From the NCBI RefSeq assembly GCF_017893945.1, contig NZ_CP054257.1, positions 868,001 to 932,000 on the forward strand: a stretch of 64,000 nt of DNA, in the 5' to 3' direction. The notes beneath the pieces are model-generated. The model was not told where the DNA came from, searched no databases, and saw only the letters and a list, made by a program, of their open reading frames with translations. The DNA is from Treponema parvum (GTDB lineage Bacteria > Spirochaetota > Spirochaetia > Treponematales > Treponemataceae). Positions 1 through 8,697 of the stretch are shown here, piece after piece. Each line of letters opens with the position of its first letter. Position 1 is the first letter of the stretch. Made by a program: the position numbers and the translations under genes.

Positions 1-2077
1 AAGCTACTGCTTCAAATATGATATGCTAAAGCATTTGAAGGATGGAGGGACCTTCCTGCTGAACACAGTTCACTGCAAGGAGGAACTAGCGGATTATCTG
101 CCTAAAAAGATGCTTGCACAGCTTGCGCACAAGCAAGCAACTTTTTACATCATTGATGCTACCGGTATCGCACAGAAATATGGCTTAGGCAGACATACCA
201 ATACCATTTTACAGGCATCTTTTTTCGCGCTTAATGAGCAGATCATGCCCTATTCCGTCGCCACAGAGTATATGAAAGAAAGCGTGCGGCAAACTTACGC
301 TCGTAAGGGTGTGGACGTGGTTCAGAATAATTTGGATGCTATCGACCAGGGAAAGCTCGGCCTAGTGCATGTTTATATAGCGGAAACATGGCAATCCTTT
401 GATCCGTCCGTTCCGTTATATAAGAAAACCGGTGACGCTTATTTCGACGATAACGTGCTGGAGATGAACGCCTTAGAGGGCGACCGCATGCCGGTCTCAA
501 AATTTACTAAGCATGGCATCCTAGATGGCTCTCTACCCGGAAATATCACTTTTCGGGAAAAGCGGAATATTGCCGCCTTTGTCCCAAAATGGGACGCAGA
601 AAAGTGTATTGAGTGTGGAAAATGTGCTTTTGCTTGTCCGCATGCTACCATTCGCTCTTTCTTACTGAACGAAACGGAATTGGAGAAAGGACAGCAAATT
701 GCGGCAGCGAATGGAATATCTTTTGATCATAAAGACCCAACCACAGTCTATCCGAAAGCAAAGGATGCGGGACTTAAATTCCGTATTCAGGTCTCAACTC
801 AAAACTGTGTAGGCTGCGGCGTATGCTGGACAGTTTGTCCTGCGAATGCACTGCAGCCTGCTGAAAATGCACAGATGCGATCTCAGGAATCTCTGGCTGA
901 CTATTTATTTAAAGAGGTCTCCTACAGGGAGGAATATGGACGGCCCGGAACAGAGTCTGGAACGGCACTTAAAAAACCATATTTTGAGATTTCCGGATGC
1001 TGTCCCGGCTGCGGCGAAGCACCCTATTATCGGCTGATATCTCAGCTCTTTGGTCGGGATATGCTGGTGGCCAATGCAACCGGCTGCTCTATGATATACA
1101 GCTCTGCCACTCCATCTTCTCCGTTTGTGATTGATGAAAACGGTGAAGGTATAGCTTGGGCCAATTCTCTCTTTGAAGATAATGCTGAATATGGCTTCGG
1201 TATGGCTATAGCTCAGAATATAAAGAGCGCCAAAATCCTAAGAATCATGGAAGACAATATGAATTCAGTGGAACCAAAGCTTCGGGAACTATTCTACCGT
1301 TACGTTGAGGCTAATGGCGAACGAGATATCCAGAGAAGTATAAAAGAGGAACTACTCGTTGCTGTGGAAAGCTCCAATAATAAACATATAAAAGAGCTCT
1401 TGGAACTGCGCCAGGATTTAGTGGGGAAATCTGTCTGGATTGTTGGCGGGGATGGTTGGGCCTATGACATCGGATATGGTGGGCTCGATCATGTAGTGGC
1501 TAATGACTTGAATGTAAACATTCTGATTCTAGACACAGAGGTTTACTCCAATACCGGAGGACAATCCTCCAAGGCGTCTCAAGCTTCATCCGTCGGATTA
1601 TTTGCCGCCGGCGGCAAAACGCTTGCCAAGAAGGATTTAGGACAAATTTTTATGGAGTATGGCACGGCATATATAGCTTCTATCTCTTTGGGCGCCAATC
1701 AACCTCAGGCTATCAAAGCGCTGCAGGAGGCGGAGAGTTATACCGGGCCTTCCATTATTATCGCATATTCCCCCTGCATTGAACATGGTATCAAAGGCGG
1801 TTTGACCTATTCCTCTAATGTCCAGAAGAATGCGGTGGCTTGCGGCTATGTGCCTCTGTATCGATTTGATCCGAGAAAGGAAAAACCTCTGACAATAGAT
1901 TCTAAAGCGCCTGATTGGAGTAAATTCCAAGCGTTTTTGATGAATGAAGCACGGTATTTCAACCTGCCGCGGTTGAAAGGGGAAGAAACGGCAAAAATAA
2001 TGTTTGCAAAGACGCTCTCTGACGCAAAAATTAGATATGAGAAACTAATTCAAAAACAAAAATTGCAAGAAGAATGA
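1..2077 (+). CDS. nifJ: Pyruvate:ferredoxin (flavodoxin) oxidoreductase, C-terminal part
   Basis: This enzyme oxidatively decarboxylates pyruvate to acetyl-CoA and CO2 in the cytoplasm and passes electrons to ferredoxin or flavodoxin. The reading frame is open from base 2 and enters from outside the window, so about 690 of the usual roughly 1170-1190 residues are present. Two 4Fe-4S clusters are visible: CIECGKCAFACP (about 605-640) and CVGCGVCWTVCP (about 805-841). The thiamine-diphosphate domain follows, with CPGCGEAPYY near 1000 and GDGWAYDIGYGG near 1450-1485. The gene ends at TGA 2075-2077. Its codon choice (more GAG, CTA, ATA) looks somewhat unlike the downstream genes, so lateral transfer is possible but unproven. 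The internal ATG at 23 is not the true start. Confidence 0.97.
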   Translation, partial: SYCFKYDMLKHLKDGGTFLLNTVHCKEELADYLPKKMLAQLAHKQATFYIIDATGIAQKYGLGRHTNTILQASFFALNEQIMPYSVATEYMKESVRQTYARKGVDVVQNNLDAIDQGKLGLVHVYIAETWQSFDPSVPLYKKTGDAYFDDNVLEMNALEGDRMPVSKFTKHGILDGSLPGNITFREKRNIAAFVPKWDAEKCIECGKCAFACPHATIRSFLLNETELEKGQQIAAANGISFDHKDPTTVYPKAKDAGLKFRIQVSTQNCVGCGVCWTVCPANALQPAENAQMRSQESLADYLFKEVSYREEYGRPGTESGTALKKPYFEISGCCPGCGEAPYYRLISQLFGRDMLVANATGCSMIYSSATPSSPFVIDENGEGIAWANSLFEDNAEYGFGMAIAQNIKSAKILRIMEDNMNSVEPKLRELFYRYVEANGERDIQRSIKEELLVAVESSNNKHIKELLELRQDLVGKSVWIVGGDGWAYDIGYGGLDHVVANDLNVNILILDTEVYSNTGGQSSKASQASSVGLFAAGGKTLAKKDLGQIFMEYGTAYIASISLGANQPQAIKALQEAESYTGPSIIIAYSPCIEHGIKGGLTYSSNVQKNAVACGYVPLYRFDPRKEKPLTIDSKAPDWSKFQAFLMNEARYFNLPRLKGEETAKIMFAKTLSDAKIRYEKLIQKQKLQEE

Positions 2078-2181
2078 TTACTGGTTGTTTATAGGGAGTT
2101 GTTTAATTTGAACGTCTGAAACGGCGCAGTACAATTTCACAGGTTTCAAACCGAATATTTCCTCGATAGTCTCTCTAAATA

Positions 2182-2210
2182 TTGTTCTTTTTTTTTATCT
2201 CTTTTATACT
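2182..2210 (+). promoter_or_regulatory. Sigma70-type promoter for tatT
   Basis: TTGTTC (2182-2187), a 17-bp spacer and TATACT (2205-2210) lie just upstream of the tatT start at 2226. The predicted leader is about 9 nt and contains only AGGG. Confidence 0.5.
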
Positions 2211-2225
2211 TATCAATATAGGGTT

Positions 2226-3203
2226 ATGATAAAAAAAATATGCATTTTTGAAATTTTTTTGTTTTTTCTTTTCTTTACGTCGTGTTCTTCGCTCAAGAAG
2301 ATCGGAACGAATGCGGTATCGGATATGCTTGCAGGCGCCGATAAAAACGGCTGTGAAATTCAAAAAAAAGCGGGGAGCGCAAATCCTCTGACAGCCGTAA
2401 CGGGAGAATCCGACACCGTACTTATTGCGGATTTTTTTCCTTCAGCGCTTAAAGTTTATGAGATAATGCAGGCGGGAAACCCCGAACACGGCGGGCTTTC
2501 GGTTATGTGCGGACAGCTTAACGTTATGTACGCAAACGCCTTTGTGCAAGGTCCCGCAGATCTTTTGTCGGTAGAAAATTTCGATAAAAAAGACGCCGAA
2601 TACAGACGGGCTGAAATGCATTATATGCGGGGAAGCGATTATGTCTTTTCCGCATTGGACAGGCGGTATAAGGGATTTTCCGAGGCGGTTCTTTCCGGCG
2701 AAGAAGAAATTTTCAAACCTGCGATAAGCAAGTTAAAAAAGAGCGACGTAAACGCCGCTTATTGGGCTGCGGCCGGAAGGCTCGGGGCTTTTTCTTTGGA
2801 TCCTTTAAATCCCGATCTTTTAAAGTGTTTAGGCGGGCTTGTGGCCCTGCTTGAAAAAGCGTCGGAACTTTCGCCCGATTATTCTGACGGGGCGGTGTGG
2901 AGCCTCTTATTTGTTTTTTACGTTTCAGCTCCGGCCGATTTCGGCGGCAATCTTGAAAGAGGTCTTTATTGTTATAGAGAAGCTTTGCGGGTTTCAGGCG
3001 GTAAAAACGCTGGACATTATGTGGGATATGCGGAAAGTTATTGCATTCCTCAAAACGACGAAGAAGGATTTGTAAACGCTCTTAAAGCCGCGCTTGCCAT
3101 TGATCCTGATAAAGATCCTTCTAACCGTCTTATGACGATTATCTATCAGAACAAGGCGCGAAGACTTTTAGCTTCGCAGGAAGATTATTTTCTTCACTGG
3201 TAA
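2226..3203 (+). CDS. tatT: TRAP transporter-associated TPR lipoprotein TatT
   Basis: A 325-residue lipoprotein with a hydrophobic signal peptide ending in the lipobox FFTSC, so lipidation is expected at about Cys20. The body is alpha-helical and rich in alanine and leucine, with degenerate tetratricopeptide-like repeats (for example the NAAYWAAAGRLGAF region). It matches the T. pallidum Tp0956 (TatT) family, which assembles with the periplasmic ligand-binding protein TatP as an accessory of a TRAP importer. The next gene is a DctP-type binding protein 30 bp downstream, followed by a fused QM permease, the same order as in T. pallidum. The transported ligand is not evident from sequence; hydrophobic ligands have been proposed for the family. 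Confidence 0.88.
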   Translation: MIKKICIFEIFLFFLFFTSCSSLKKIGTNAVSDMLAGADKNGCEIQKKAGSANPLTAVTGESDTVLIADFFPSALKVYEIMQAGNPEHGGLSVMCGQLNVMYANAFVQGPADLLSVENFDKKDAEYRRAEMHYMRGSDYVFSALDRRYKGFSEAVLSGEEEIFKPAISKLKKSDVNAAYWAAAGRLGAFSLDPLNPDLLKCLGGLVALLEKASELSPDYSDGAVWSLLFVFYVSAPADFGGNLERGLYCYREALRVSGGKNAGHYVGYAESYCIPQNDEEGFVNALKAALAIDPDKDPSNRLMTIIYQNKARRLLASQEDYFLHW

Positions 3204-3233
3204 ATTTACCGGTAAAAATTCGGGAGGGATTTT

Positions 3234-4268
3234 ATGAGTATTAAAAAAATCATAAACATAACGCTTTTCTTCGCAGCTGCGGCCTTGCTGTCCGCCCAAA
3301 CGGCCCGCATAAAGATCGCAACCATAGCGCCGGCAAGGTCTTCATGGGATATCGAAGAAAACGCTATGGCGCAGGAGTGGGCAAGGATTACGGGCGGAGC
3401 TGTAACATTGCAGTTTATGAGCGCTACCGCAATGGGCGGAGAAGGCGGCGTAGTTCAAAAACTAAATTCCGTGCGTCCCGGTCAGCGCGCTCCGATCGGA
3501 GGGGCGGTGTTTACAAGCTTGGGCGTAAACGAGCTTGTGCCTGAAGCAAATATTCTTACCATGAGCGTTCCCGGTCTGTTCCGTGATCAAAGAGAAGTCA
3601 GTATGGCGCTAGAAGAATTTTCTTCTGAAATGCAAAAGCCTATTTTAGACAGAGGGTACGTAGTTTTAGGGTGGTTTTCTGTCGGCTGGGCATATTTTTT
3701 TACAAAGAACGAGGCCAGAACTCCCGAAGCCCTTAAAAAACAGCGCCTCTGTGTGGGAAGTCTTACGGCGCCGGCTTTAACCAACGCGTTTAAGGCTGCC
3801 GGTTACACGACGATGGACGTTCCTGCTGATAAACTTCTTCAAAGCTTAAAAACTCCCGGAGGCGTCGAGGGCCTGTACACTCTTCCCATGTACGCGTACG
3901 CCGCACAGTATTGTAAGAGCGTGCCTTATATTTTGGACGTTCCGCTCTGTCCGGTAATGGCGGCCTTTCTTATTTCCAAAGACGTATGGGCTGAAATTCC
4001 CGAAAAATACAAACCCGCCATGATTGAAGCGGTAAAAAACGCGGAAAAGAAATTCATAGTTTCACAGGAAAAGGACAATATTGAATATTTGAACCGCTGC
4101 CGCGATTCCGGGGCAACCCTTGTTTCACTCGATTCGTCCGAGCGCAGGGCTTTTCAGGATTCGTTCGTCGCCGATTCAAAAAAAATGTATGAAGCTAAAG
4201 AGCCTGTAGTAAATAAGGCCTTGTACGATAAAATTTCGGCGTTTATAAAAAAGAGCAGGGGTGAATAA
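3234..4268 (+). CDS. tatP: TRAP transporter periplasmic substrate-binding protein (DctP/TatP)
   Basis: A 344-residue secreted protein with a cleavable signal peptide (MSIKKIINITLFFAAAALLS, probable cut after AQ). It has the DctP/P-type TRAP binding fold: the mature N-terminus RIKIATIAP, then GGEGGVVQKL, and the central region VEGLYTLPMYAYAAQYCK, where family members contact ligand. A strong ribosome site (GGGAGGG) precedes the ATG. It is expected to capture the solute delivered to the permease encoded immediately downstream and to bind TatT. Length and order match the T. pallidum Tp0957 locus. Substrate identity cannot be read from the sequence. Confidence 0.9.
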   Translation: MSIKKIINITLFFAAAALLSAQTARIKIATIAPARSSWDIEENAMAQEWARITGGAVTLQFMSATAMGGEGGVVQKLNSVRPGQRAPIGGAVFTSLGVNELVPEANILTMSVPGLFRDQREVSMALEEFSSEMQKPILDRGYVVLGWFSVGWAYFFTKNEARTPEALKKQRLCVGSLTAPALTNAFKAAGYTTMDVPADKLLQSLKTPGGVEGLYTLPMYAYAAQYCKSVPYILDVPLCPVMAAFLISKDVWAEIPEKYKPAMIEAVKNAEKKFIVSQEKDNIEYLNRCRDSGATLVSLDSSERRAFQDSFVADSKKMYEAKEPVVNKALYDKISAFIKKSRGE

Positions 4269-6101
4269 TTGCTGCACAAGATTGAAGATAAAACTGCGCA
4301 AATACTGGTCGGCCTTCTTGCTATACTGCCTTTGATTTTTAAAGTTTTTCAGGACGGGTTTCATATTGCCGTTCCTGACGCCGACGCCGTTCTCGTAAAC
4401 CTTGTTTTTTTGTTTTTTTGCTTTTCAGGGATTATCACATGGCGATCTGGGCGTCATCTTAGTCTTGCTTCTCTTTTAGGAAAAGCGCCCGATAAGATAC
4501 GGGCCGTTTTTTTTCAGGTAAGAGCTTGCGCGGTCTCGTTTGTGATAACCGCTTTGTTTTTTGATTCTTTTTGCCAGATGGTAAATCCCGAACAGCTTTC
4601 AAACACTGCGTGGGGAATTCCTTTAAAAATCTTTTTTGCTTTTTTGCCTCTCTGTTATTTTGGAATCGAAGTCTTTTGTCTTAAAGAAAAAGAAGGCCGC
4701 CTTGCCTCCGTTTTAGGGATTTTTTTTGGATTTTTTGTCGCACTGGGGCCTTTTACGGGAATTTTGTATTACCTTTTCGGCGTCCAAAACGCTCCGGCCT
4801 TATATAAGTTAAACGATCTTTGGATTTCGTTTTCGGAAACGGCCTTTATACCGGCGATCTTGTTTTTTATTTTGCTCGCGTTTATAGGACTTCCGCTTTT
4901 TATTGTCATAAGCGGCATAACGTATGTCGCATTTTCTCAGGCAGGCGGATATGTGGACGTGATTCCGCTTGAAACTTACAGGATCCTTACCGACAAAAGT
5001 GTTGCGGCAATTCCCTTGTTTACCATAGCGGGATACATTCTTTCTCAAGGAAGCGCCGGCAAAAGATTTGTCGCCCTTTTTAACGCTGCGTTCGGCTGGT
5101 TCCGCGGAGGAACAGTAGTTGCAGCCGTAATAGTCATGGCGTTTTTTACCACTTTTACGGGCGTGTCCGGCGTTACTGTTTTGGCCTTGGGCGCACTTTT
5201 GTCGCTCATACTTACCGAATCGGGTTATACGAAAGAGAGGGCGGAATCCCTGATCACTTCTTGCGGAGCGTTGGGGCTTCTTTTTCCGCCTAGCGTGGCG
5301 ATAATCATGTATGCGACGGTCAATTATTTTTCGGTTGACGTTATACATTTGTTTGTGGCGTCGCTGCTCCCCGGCTTACTCATGTCGCTTGCCATGATAG
5401 TGCTTGGAATTTTTTTTGACCGCCGCAAAAGCCGTCCCGCGTTCTCTTTTTCAAAGATAGTTCAGGCCGTAAAAGAATGTATTTGGGAACTGCTTTTGCC
5501 CCTGATCATATGCGTAGGATACTTTTCCGGTTTTTTCGATTTGTTTCAGATCGCCTCATTCAGCGTTCTGTATGCCTTTTGTCTTGCGTCTTTTATCAGA
5601 AAAGATTTTACTTTTTCGAGTACGTGTTCCATAGTCGGCGACAGCATTCCCGTTTCAGGCGGAGTTCTGTTTATTTTAGGAGCCGCCGCGGGACTTTCAT
5701 ATTTTATGCTTGACGCGGACGTTCCGAACCTTCTTGCGTCGGCCATAACGAAATACGTGGCGAACAAATATGTTTTTCTCATATTGATGAATCTTTTGCT
5801 GCTTGCGGTAGGCTGCCTTATGGACATATATTCGGCGATACTCATTGTTTCCCCGCTTTTAATTCCGCTTGCGGAATCTTTCGGCATTACGCCGCTGCAG
5901 TCAGGCGTAATATTCTTGATGAATCTTTCAATAGGGTTTTTAACGCCCCCCGTCGGCATGGATCTGTTTATAGCCTCTTATACATTTAAAAAACCTATAG
6001 GCAAAGTTATAAAGGGAATTATGCCGTTCCTCGCCGTACAGCTTTTTGTTCTAATTCTTGTGACCTATGTTCCGTGGTTTACCCATGCCTTTGTAAAATA
6101 G
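4269..6101 (+). CDS. TRAP transporter fused small/large permease (DctQM type)
   Basis: A 610-residue polytopic inner-membrane protein. Roughly the first 190 residues form four helices like DctQ, with WRSGRHLSLASLLGKAP after the second. The rest is DctM-like, with ATVNYFSVDVIHLFVASLLPG, the GVTVLALGALLSLI segment and FLTPPVGMDLF near the end. It uses the sodium gradient to import the solute bound by TatP. The start is TTG at 4269, directly abutting the tatP stop (4266-4268), which suggests translational coupling; the next Met lies well inside the first domain. The Q-M fusion is common in TRAP systems and is the arrangement in treponemes. Confidence 0.9.
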   Translation: MLHKIEDKTAQILVGLLAILPLIFKVFQDGFHIAVPDADAVLVNLVFLFFCFSGIITWRSGRHLSLASLLGKAPDKIRAVFFQVRACAVSFVITALFFDSFCQMVNPEQLSNTAWGIPLKIFFAFLPLCYFGIEVFCLKEKEGRLASVLGIFFGFFVALGPFTGILYYLFGVQNAPALYKLNDLWISFSETAFIPAILFFILLAFIGLPLFIVISGITYVAFSQAGGYVDVIPLETYRILTDKSVAAIPLFTIAGYILSQGSAGKRFVALFNAAFGWFRGGTVVAAVIVMAFFTTFTGVSGVTVLALGALLSLILTESGYTKERAESLITSCGALGLLFPPSVAIIMYATVNYFSVDVIHLFVASLLPGLLMSLAMIVLGIFFDRRKSRPAFSFSKIVQAVKECIWELLLPLIICVGYFSGFFDLFQIASFSVLYAFCLASFIRKDFTFSSTCSIVGDSIPVSGGVLFILGAAAGLSYFMLDADVPNLLASAITKYVANKYVFLILMNLLLLAVGCLMDIYSAILIVSPLLIPLAESFGITPLQSGVIFLMNLSIGFLTPPVGMDLFIASYTFKKPIGKVIKGIMPFLAVQLFVLILVTYVPWFTHAFVK

Positions 6102-6195
6102 ATCGCCGCATCGCAAATTATATGTGCGCAAAGAGAGCGCTGATGCGGTGTTTTCGAAAATTGATATTTTTGCAATGCCGCATTTTAAGGATCAT

Positions 6196-7608
6196 ATGAA
6201 AAAAACACATGTTCTTTTGTCCGTTTTTATTTTTGCATCTTGCTGCGCTTTTTTGTCGTGCCGCCGCAATCCTACTTCACTGTCTAAAAAGGAGCGTTTT
6301 GAGCGCGCTTTGGCAAATAAAACACAGGAAGCTCTCGTTGAAATTCAAAAAAAGCAGGACGAAGCCATTTTATCATATATATCGTCGTTACCCGAAGAGC
6401 AAAAAATTTCTCAACTTTTTCTTGTAAACATTGTCGGAAACGAAGAGTTTTTTCCGGTCGAGCGGTCTTCTTCCGTTTACGATGAAGGAGAAGACACTTA
6501 TCTTGTTCCCGGGGGCTGCCTGTTTTTTTCTTACAATATCGCGCCTTCGCCTGAAAAGATTATCGCGTTTAACGATTCTATCCGGAATTTTTGCATAAAA
6601 AACGATATAGTTCCTCCGTTTTCAGCCTTGGATCAGGAAGGCGGCGCGGTAAGCCGTCTTCGCGGTATTGCAGGTCCGCTTCCTTCGAACAAACGCGTCC
6701 GTGAACGTCTCAGTGTAGAAAAAGCGTATCGCCTGTATTTTTTGCAAGGCGTGCAGATGAAGGAATTGGGATTTCATATGAACCTTGCGCCGGTTGCGGA
6801 ACCTGAAAACGACGAAAACAGGCTTTTTTTGGGGGAACGAAGTTACGGCGGCGCCGAAGATGTGATCGCCTACGGCACGGCAGCCTTAAACGGCTTTGAA
6901 AACGGCGGCGTCGGCTGCATTTTAAAACATTTTCCGGGGAATACCGGCACGGATCCTCATACGGGGCTGCCTGAAATTACGTGGAACGAGGAAGAACTCA
7001 AAAAAAACGCTCTTATTCCGTTCGGAAGGCTTGTTATGAGAGAGCCTTCAGGCATATTGATGACGCACGCAAGGTTTTCTTCTTTTGATGCTCACTGCAC
7101 TGACGCTCATGACGCGAAAAATCCCGCCTGCCTGTCGTCTTATTGGATAAGCGAAGTTTTGCGCGCCGGTCTGGGACATGAGGGAATAGTGGTTTCCGAC
7201 GATATTTTTATGGACGCTCTGCAGAAAAACGGATTTCCGCCTGAAAAAGCGGCGGTTATGGCCGTAAAAGCCGGCATAGACTGTATTATGATTTCAGAAA
7301 AACGCTTTGCGCCTTTTGCAGGCATACTTATAAGGGAAGCCCAAAAAGATTCTGAATTCCGCCGCCGCATAGACGAAGCCGTTATGCGCATGATAAATTG
7401 GAAAATCAAAAAGAACATACTGTGCGTTTGCCGTGACGAAGACGGAAATTATTTTGTGCGTGCGTCTCTTCCGGAATCCGCCAAAAAACGCTTAGAGCGT
7501 TTTTTGGCAGCCCGTTCTGAAAATATTGAAATTTACAGGCAGGAATTTTTACTTTCACAGGATAAGAGTTTCGCTTCCGGAAGTGAAAGCGCGGGAATGA
7601 GAAAGTGA
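6196..7608 (+). CDS. Lipoprotein beta-N-acetylhexosaminidase-like glycoside hydrolase family 3 (NagZ-like)
   Basis: Glycoside hydrolase family 3 protein expected to remove N-acetylglucosamine from peptidoglycan fragments or other glycans. I place the start at ATG 6196 (470 residues), because it follows AAGG and opens a lipoprotein signal (MKKTHVLLSVFIFASCC, then AFLSC); the open frame extends upstream to a GTG at 6124 that would bury this signal. Family motifs are present: DQEGGAVSRLRG, KHFPGNTGTDPHTGLP (the GH3 KHFPG..D.H box) and SDDIFMDAL with the nucleophile Asp. Lipidation implies action in the periplasm or at the outer surface, unlike cytoplasmic E. coli NagZ. The stop overlaps the next start by 4 bp. 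Confidence 0.85.
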   Translation: MKKTHVLLSVFIFASCCAFLSCRRNPTSLSKKERFERALANKTQEALVEIQKKQDEAILSYISSLPEEQKISQLFLVNIVGNEEFFPVERSSSVYDEGEDTYLVPGGCLFFSYNIAPSPEKIIAFNDSIRNFCIKNDIVPPFSALDQEGGAVSRLRGIAGPLPSNKRVRERLSVEKAYRLYFLQGVQMKELGFHMNLAPVAEPENDENRLFLGERSYGGAEDVIAYGTAALNGFENGGVGCILKHFPGNTGTDPHTGLPEITWNEEELKKNALIPFGRLVMREPSGILMTHARFSSFDAHCTDAHDAKNPACLSSYWISEVLRAGLGHEGIVVSDDIFMDALQKNGFPPEKAAVMAVKAGIDCIMISEKRFAPFAGILIREAQKDSEFRRRIDEAVMRMINWKIKKNILCVCRDEDGNYFVRASLPESAKKRLERFLAARSENIEIYRQEFLLSQDKSFASGSESAGMRK

Positions 7609-8459
7609 GCAAAAAAATGCGGGAAAAAGAAAAATTACGCGGAGAATTGGGCTTTGAAGCGTTCTACTCAGGTCTGTTTTCCGAAAGGTGGCCTGCCCTG
7701 AAAGAAGCCCTGAGCGGATCCCCGCGATACGCGGAATGGAATGCCGGCGGTGAAAAAACTTATTTTCTTGACGCGGGAAGCGTAGCCGCCGCTGCAGCCC
7801 TGCCTCTTAAAGGCGCTAAAAACATACTTGACTTATGCGCGGCTCCGGGCGGAAAAACCTTGGTTCTTGCTTCTCTCATGGACGGTGATGCAAGGCTTAC
7901 GGCGAACGACCGTTCCGCCTCAAGAAAACAGCGTCTCATAAAAGTGTGCTTCTACTCTTTGCCGAAGAGCGTGTGCGAAAGGGTGTCGATAGTGTGCAGC
8001 GACGGCGCAAAATGGTGCGTAAAACGATCCGAATGTTTTGACCGCATTTTGCTTGACGCTCCTTGTTCTTCCGAGCGTCATATCATTTCCGATCCGAAGT
8101 ATCTTCTCGAGTGGTCGCCTTCGCGCATAAAGACTCTGGCGATCGAACAGTGGGCATTGCTTTCTTCCGCATACCGTGTGCTCTCTCCGGGAGGATTTTT
8201 GCTTTATTCTACTTGTTCGCTGTCTTCTTATGAAAACGACGGCGTCATAGACCGTCTTTTTGCAAAATTTCCGCAAGCCAAGGCCGTTTTTCAAGGTAAA
8301 AAACAGCCGCCGCCCCTGACAGATACCGTAAAGAAATTTACCCGTGCGGATATGCCTTCGGCGGAGCCTTCAAAATACGGATTTCATATTCTTCCCGACA
8401 AACAAAACGGCGCGGGCCCCTTATTTTTTGCACTTATTCAAAAGCCGGAACTTAGCTGA
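7605..8459 (+). CDS. RNA m5C methyltransferase, RsmB/NSUN family
   Basis: A SAM-dependent cytosine-5 RNA methyltransferase (284 residues). The SAM-binding motif is DLCAAPGGKT (about residue 77). The catalytic regions are LLDAPCSSERH (motif IV) and LLYSTCSLSS (motif VI, with the nucleophilic Cys). Motif IV ends in ERH rather than the usual GxG, a form more like the NSUN3/NSUN4 branch than E. coli RsmB. It lacks the N-terminal NusB-like domain of RsmB, and no PUA domain is seen. The GTG start overlaps the nagZ-like stop (GTGA), so the two are co-translated. The target base, rRNA or tRNA, is unknown. Confidence 0.87.
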   Translation: MSKKMREKEKLRGELGFEAFYSGLFSERWPALKEALSGSPRYAEWNAGGEKTYFLDAGSVAAAAALPLKGAKNILDLCAAPGGKTLVLASLMDGDARLTANDRSASRKQRLIKVCFYSLPKSVCERVSIVCSDGAKWCVKRSECFDRILLDAPCSSERHIISDPKYLLEWSPSRIKTLAIEQWALLSSAYRVLSPGGFLLYSTCSLSSYENDGVIDRLFAKFPQAKAVFQGKKQPPPLTDTVKKFTRADMPSAEPSKYGFHILPDKQNGAGPLFFALIQKPELS

Positions 8460-8547
8460 TTTTCCAGCCCTTTAGCGTGCCGACTGAATGGCGAGTTTTG
8501 AAACCGAAATGCTCAAGGCGAGGTTCCGGCTGCGTGACGCTTCGAGC

Positions 8548-8619
8548 GTTATGCTTACAGAATTCTACTCTAAAAGCTCGACCGCGGCTAAGCAGACGGG
8601 TTCTAGCCGAAAGCATAAC
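8548..8619. other. Structured intergenic segment with nested inverted repeats
   Basis: A perfect 9-bp inverted repeat, GTTATGCTT (8548-8556) and AAGCATAAC (8611-8619), encloses an inner CGGCTA/TAGCCG hairpin lying against its 3' arm. There is no T-run, so it is not an obvious terminator. It could be a small structured RNA, a repeat relic or a protein-binding site. Confidence 0.35.
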
Positions 8620-8662
8620 ATTATCAGCTGATATTTCCAAAACTTGATATTTGAGTGAATTA

Positions 8663-8691
8663 TTGTTTTTATTTTCAAAACGGTATATATT
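8663..8691 (+). promoter_or_regulatory. Promoter with -10 box 6 nt before the start codon
   Basis: TTGTTT (8663-8668), a 17-bp spacer and TATATT (8686-8691) are followed by six bases and then ATG 8698. No Shine-Dalgarno sequence is present, so transcription would start at or next to the ATG. Confidence 0.6.
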
Positions 8692-8697
8692 TAAAAC

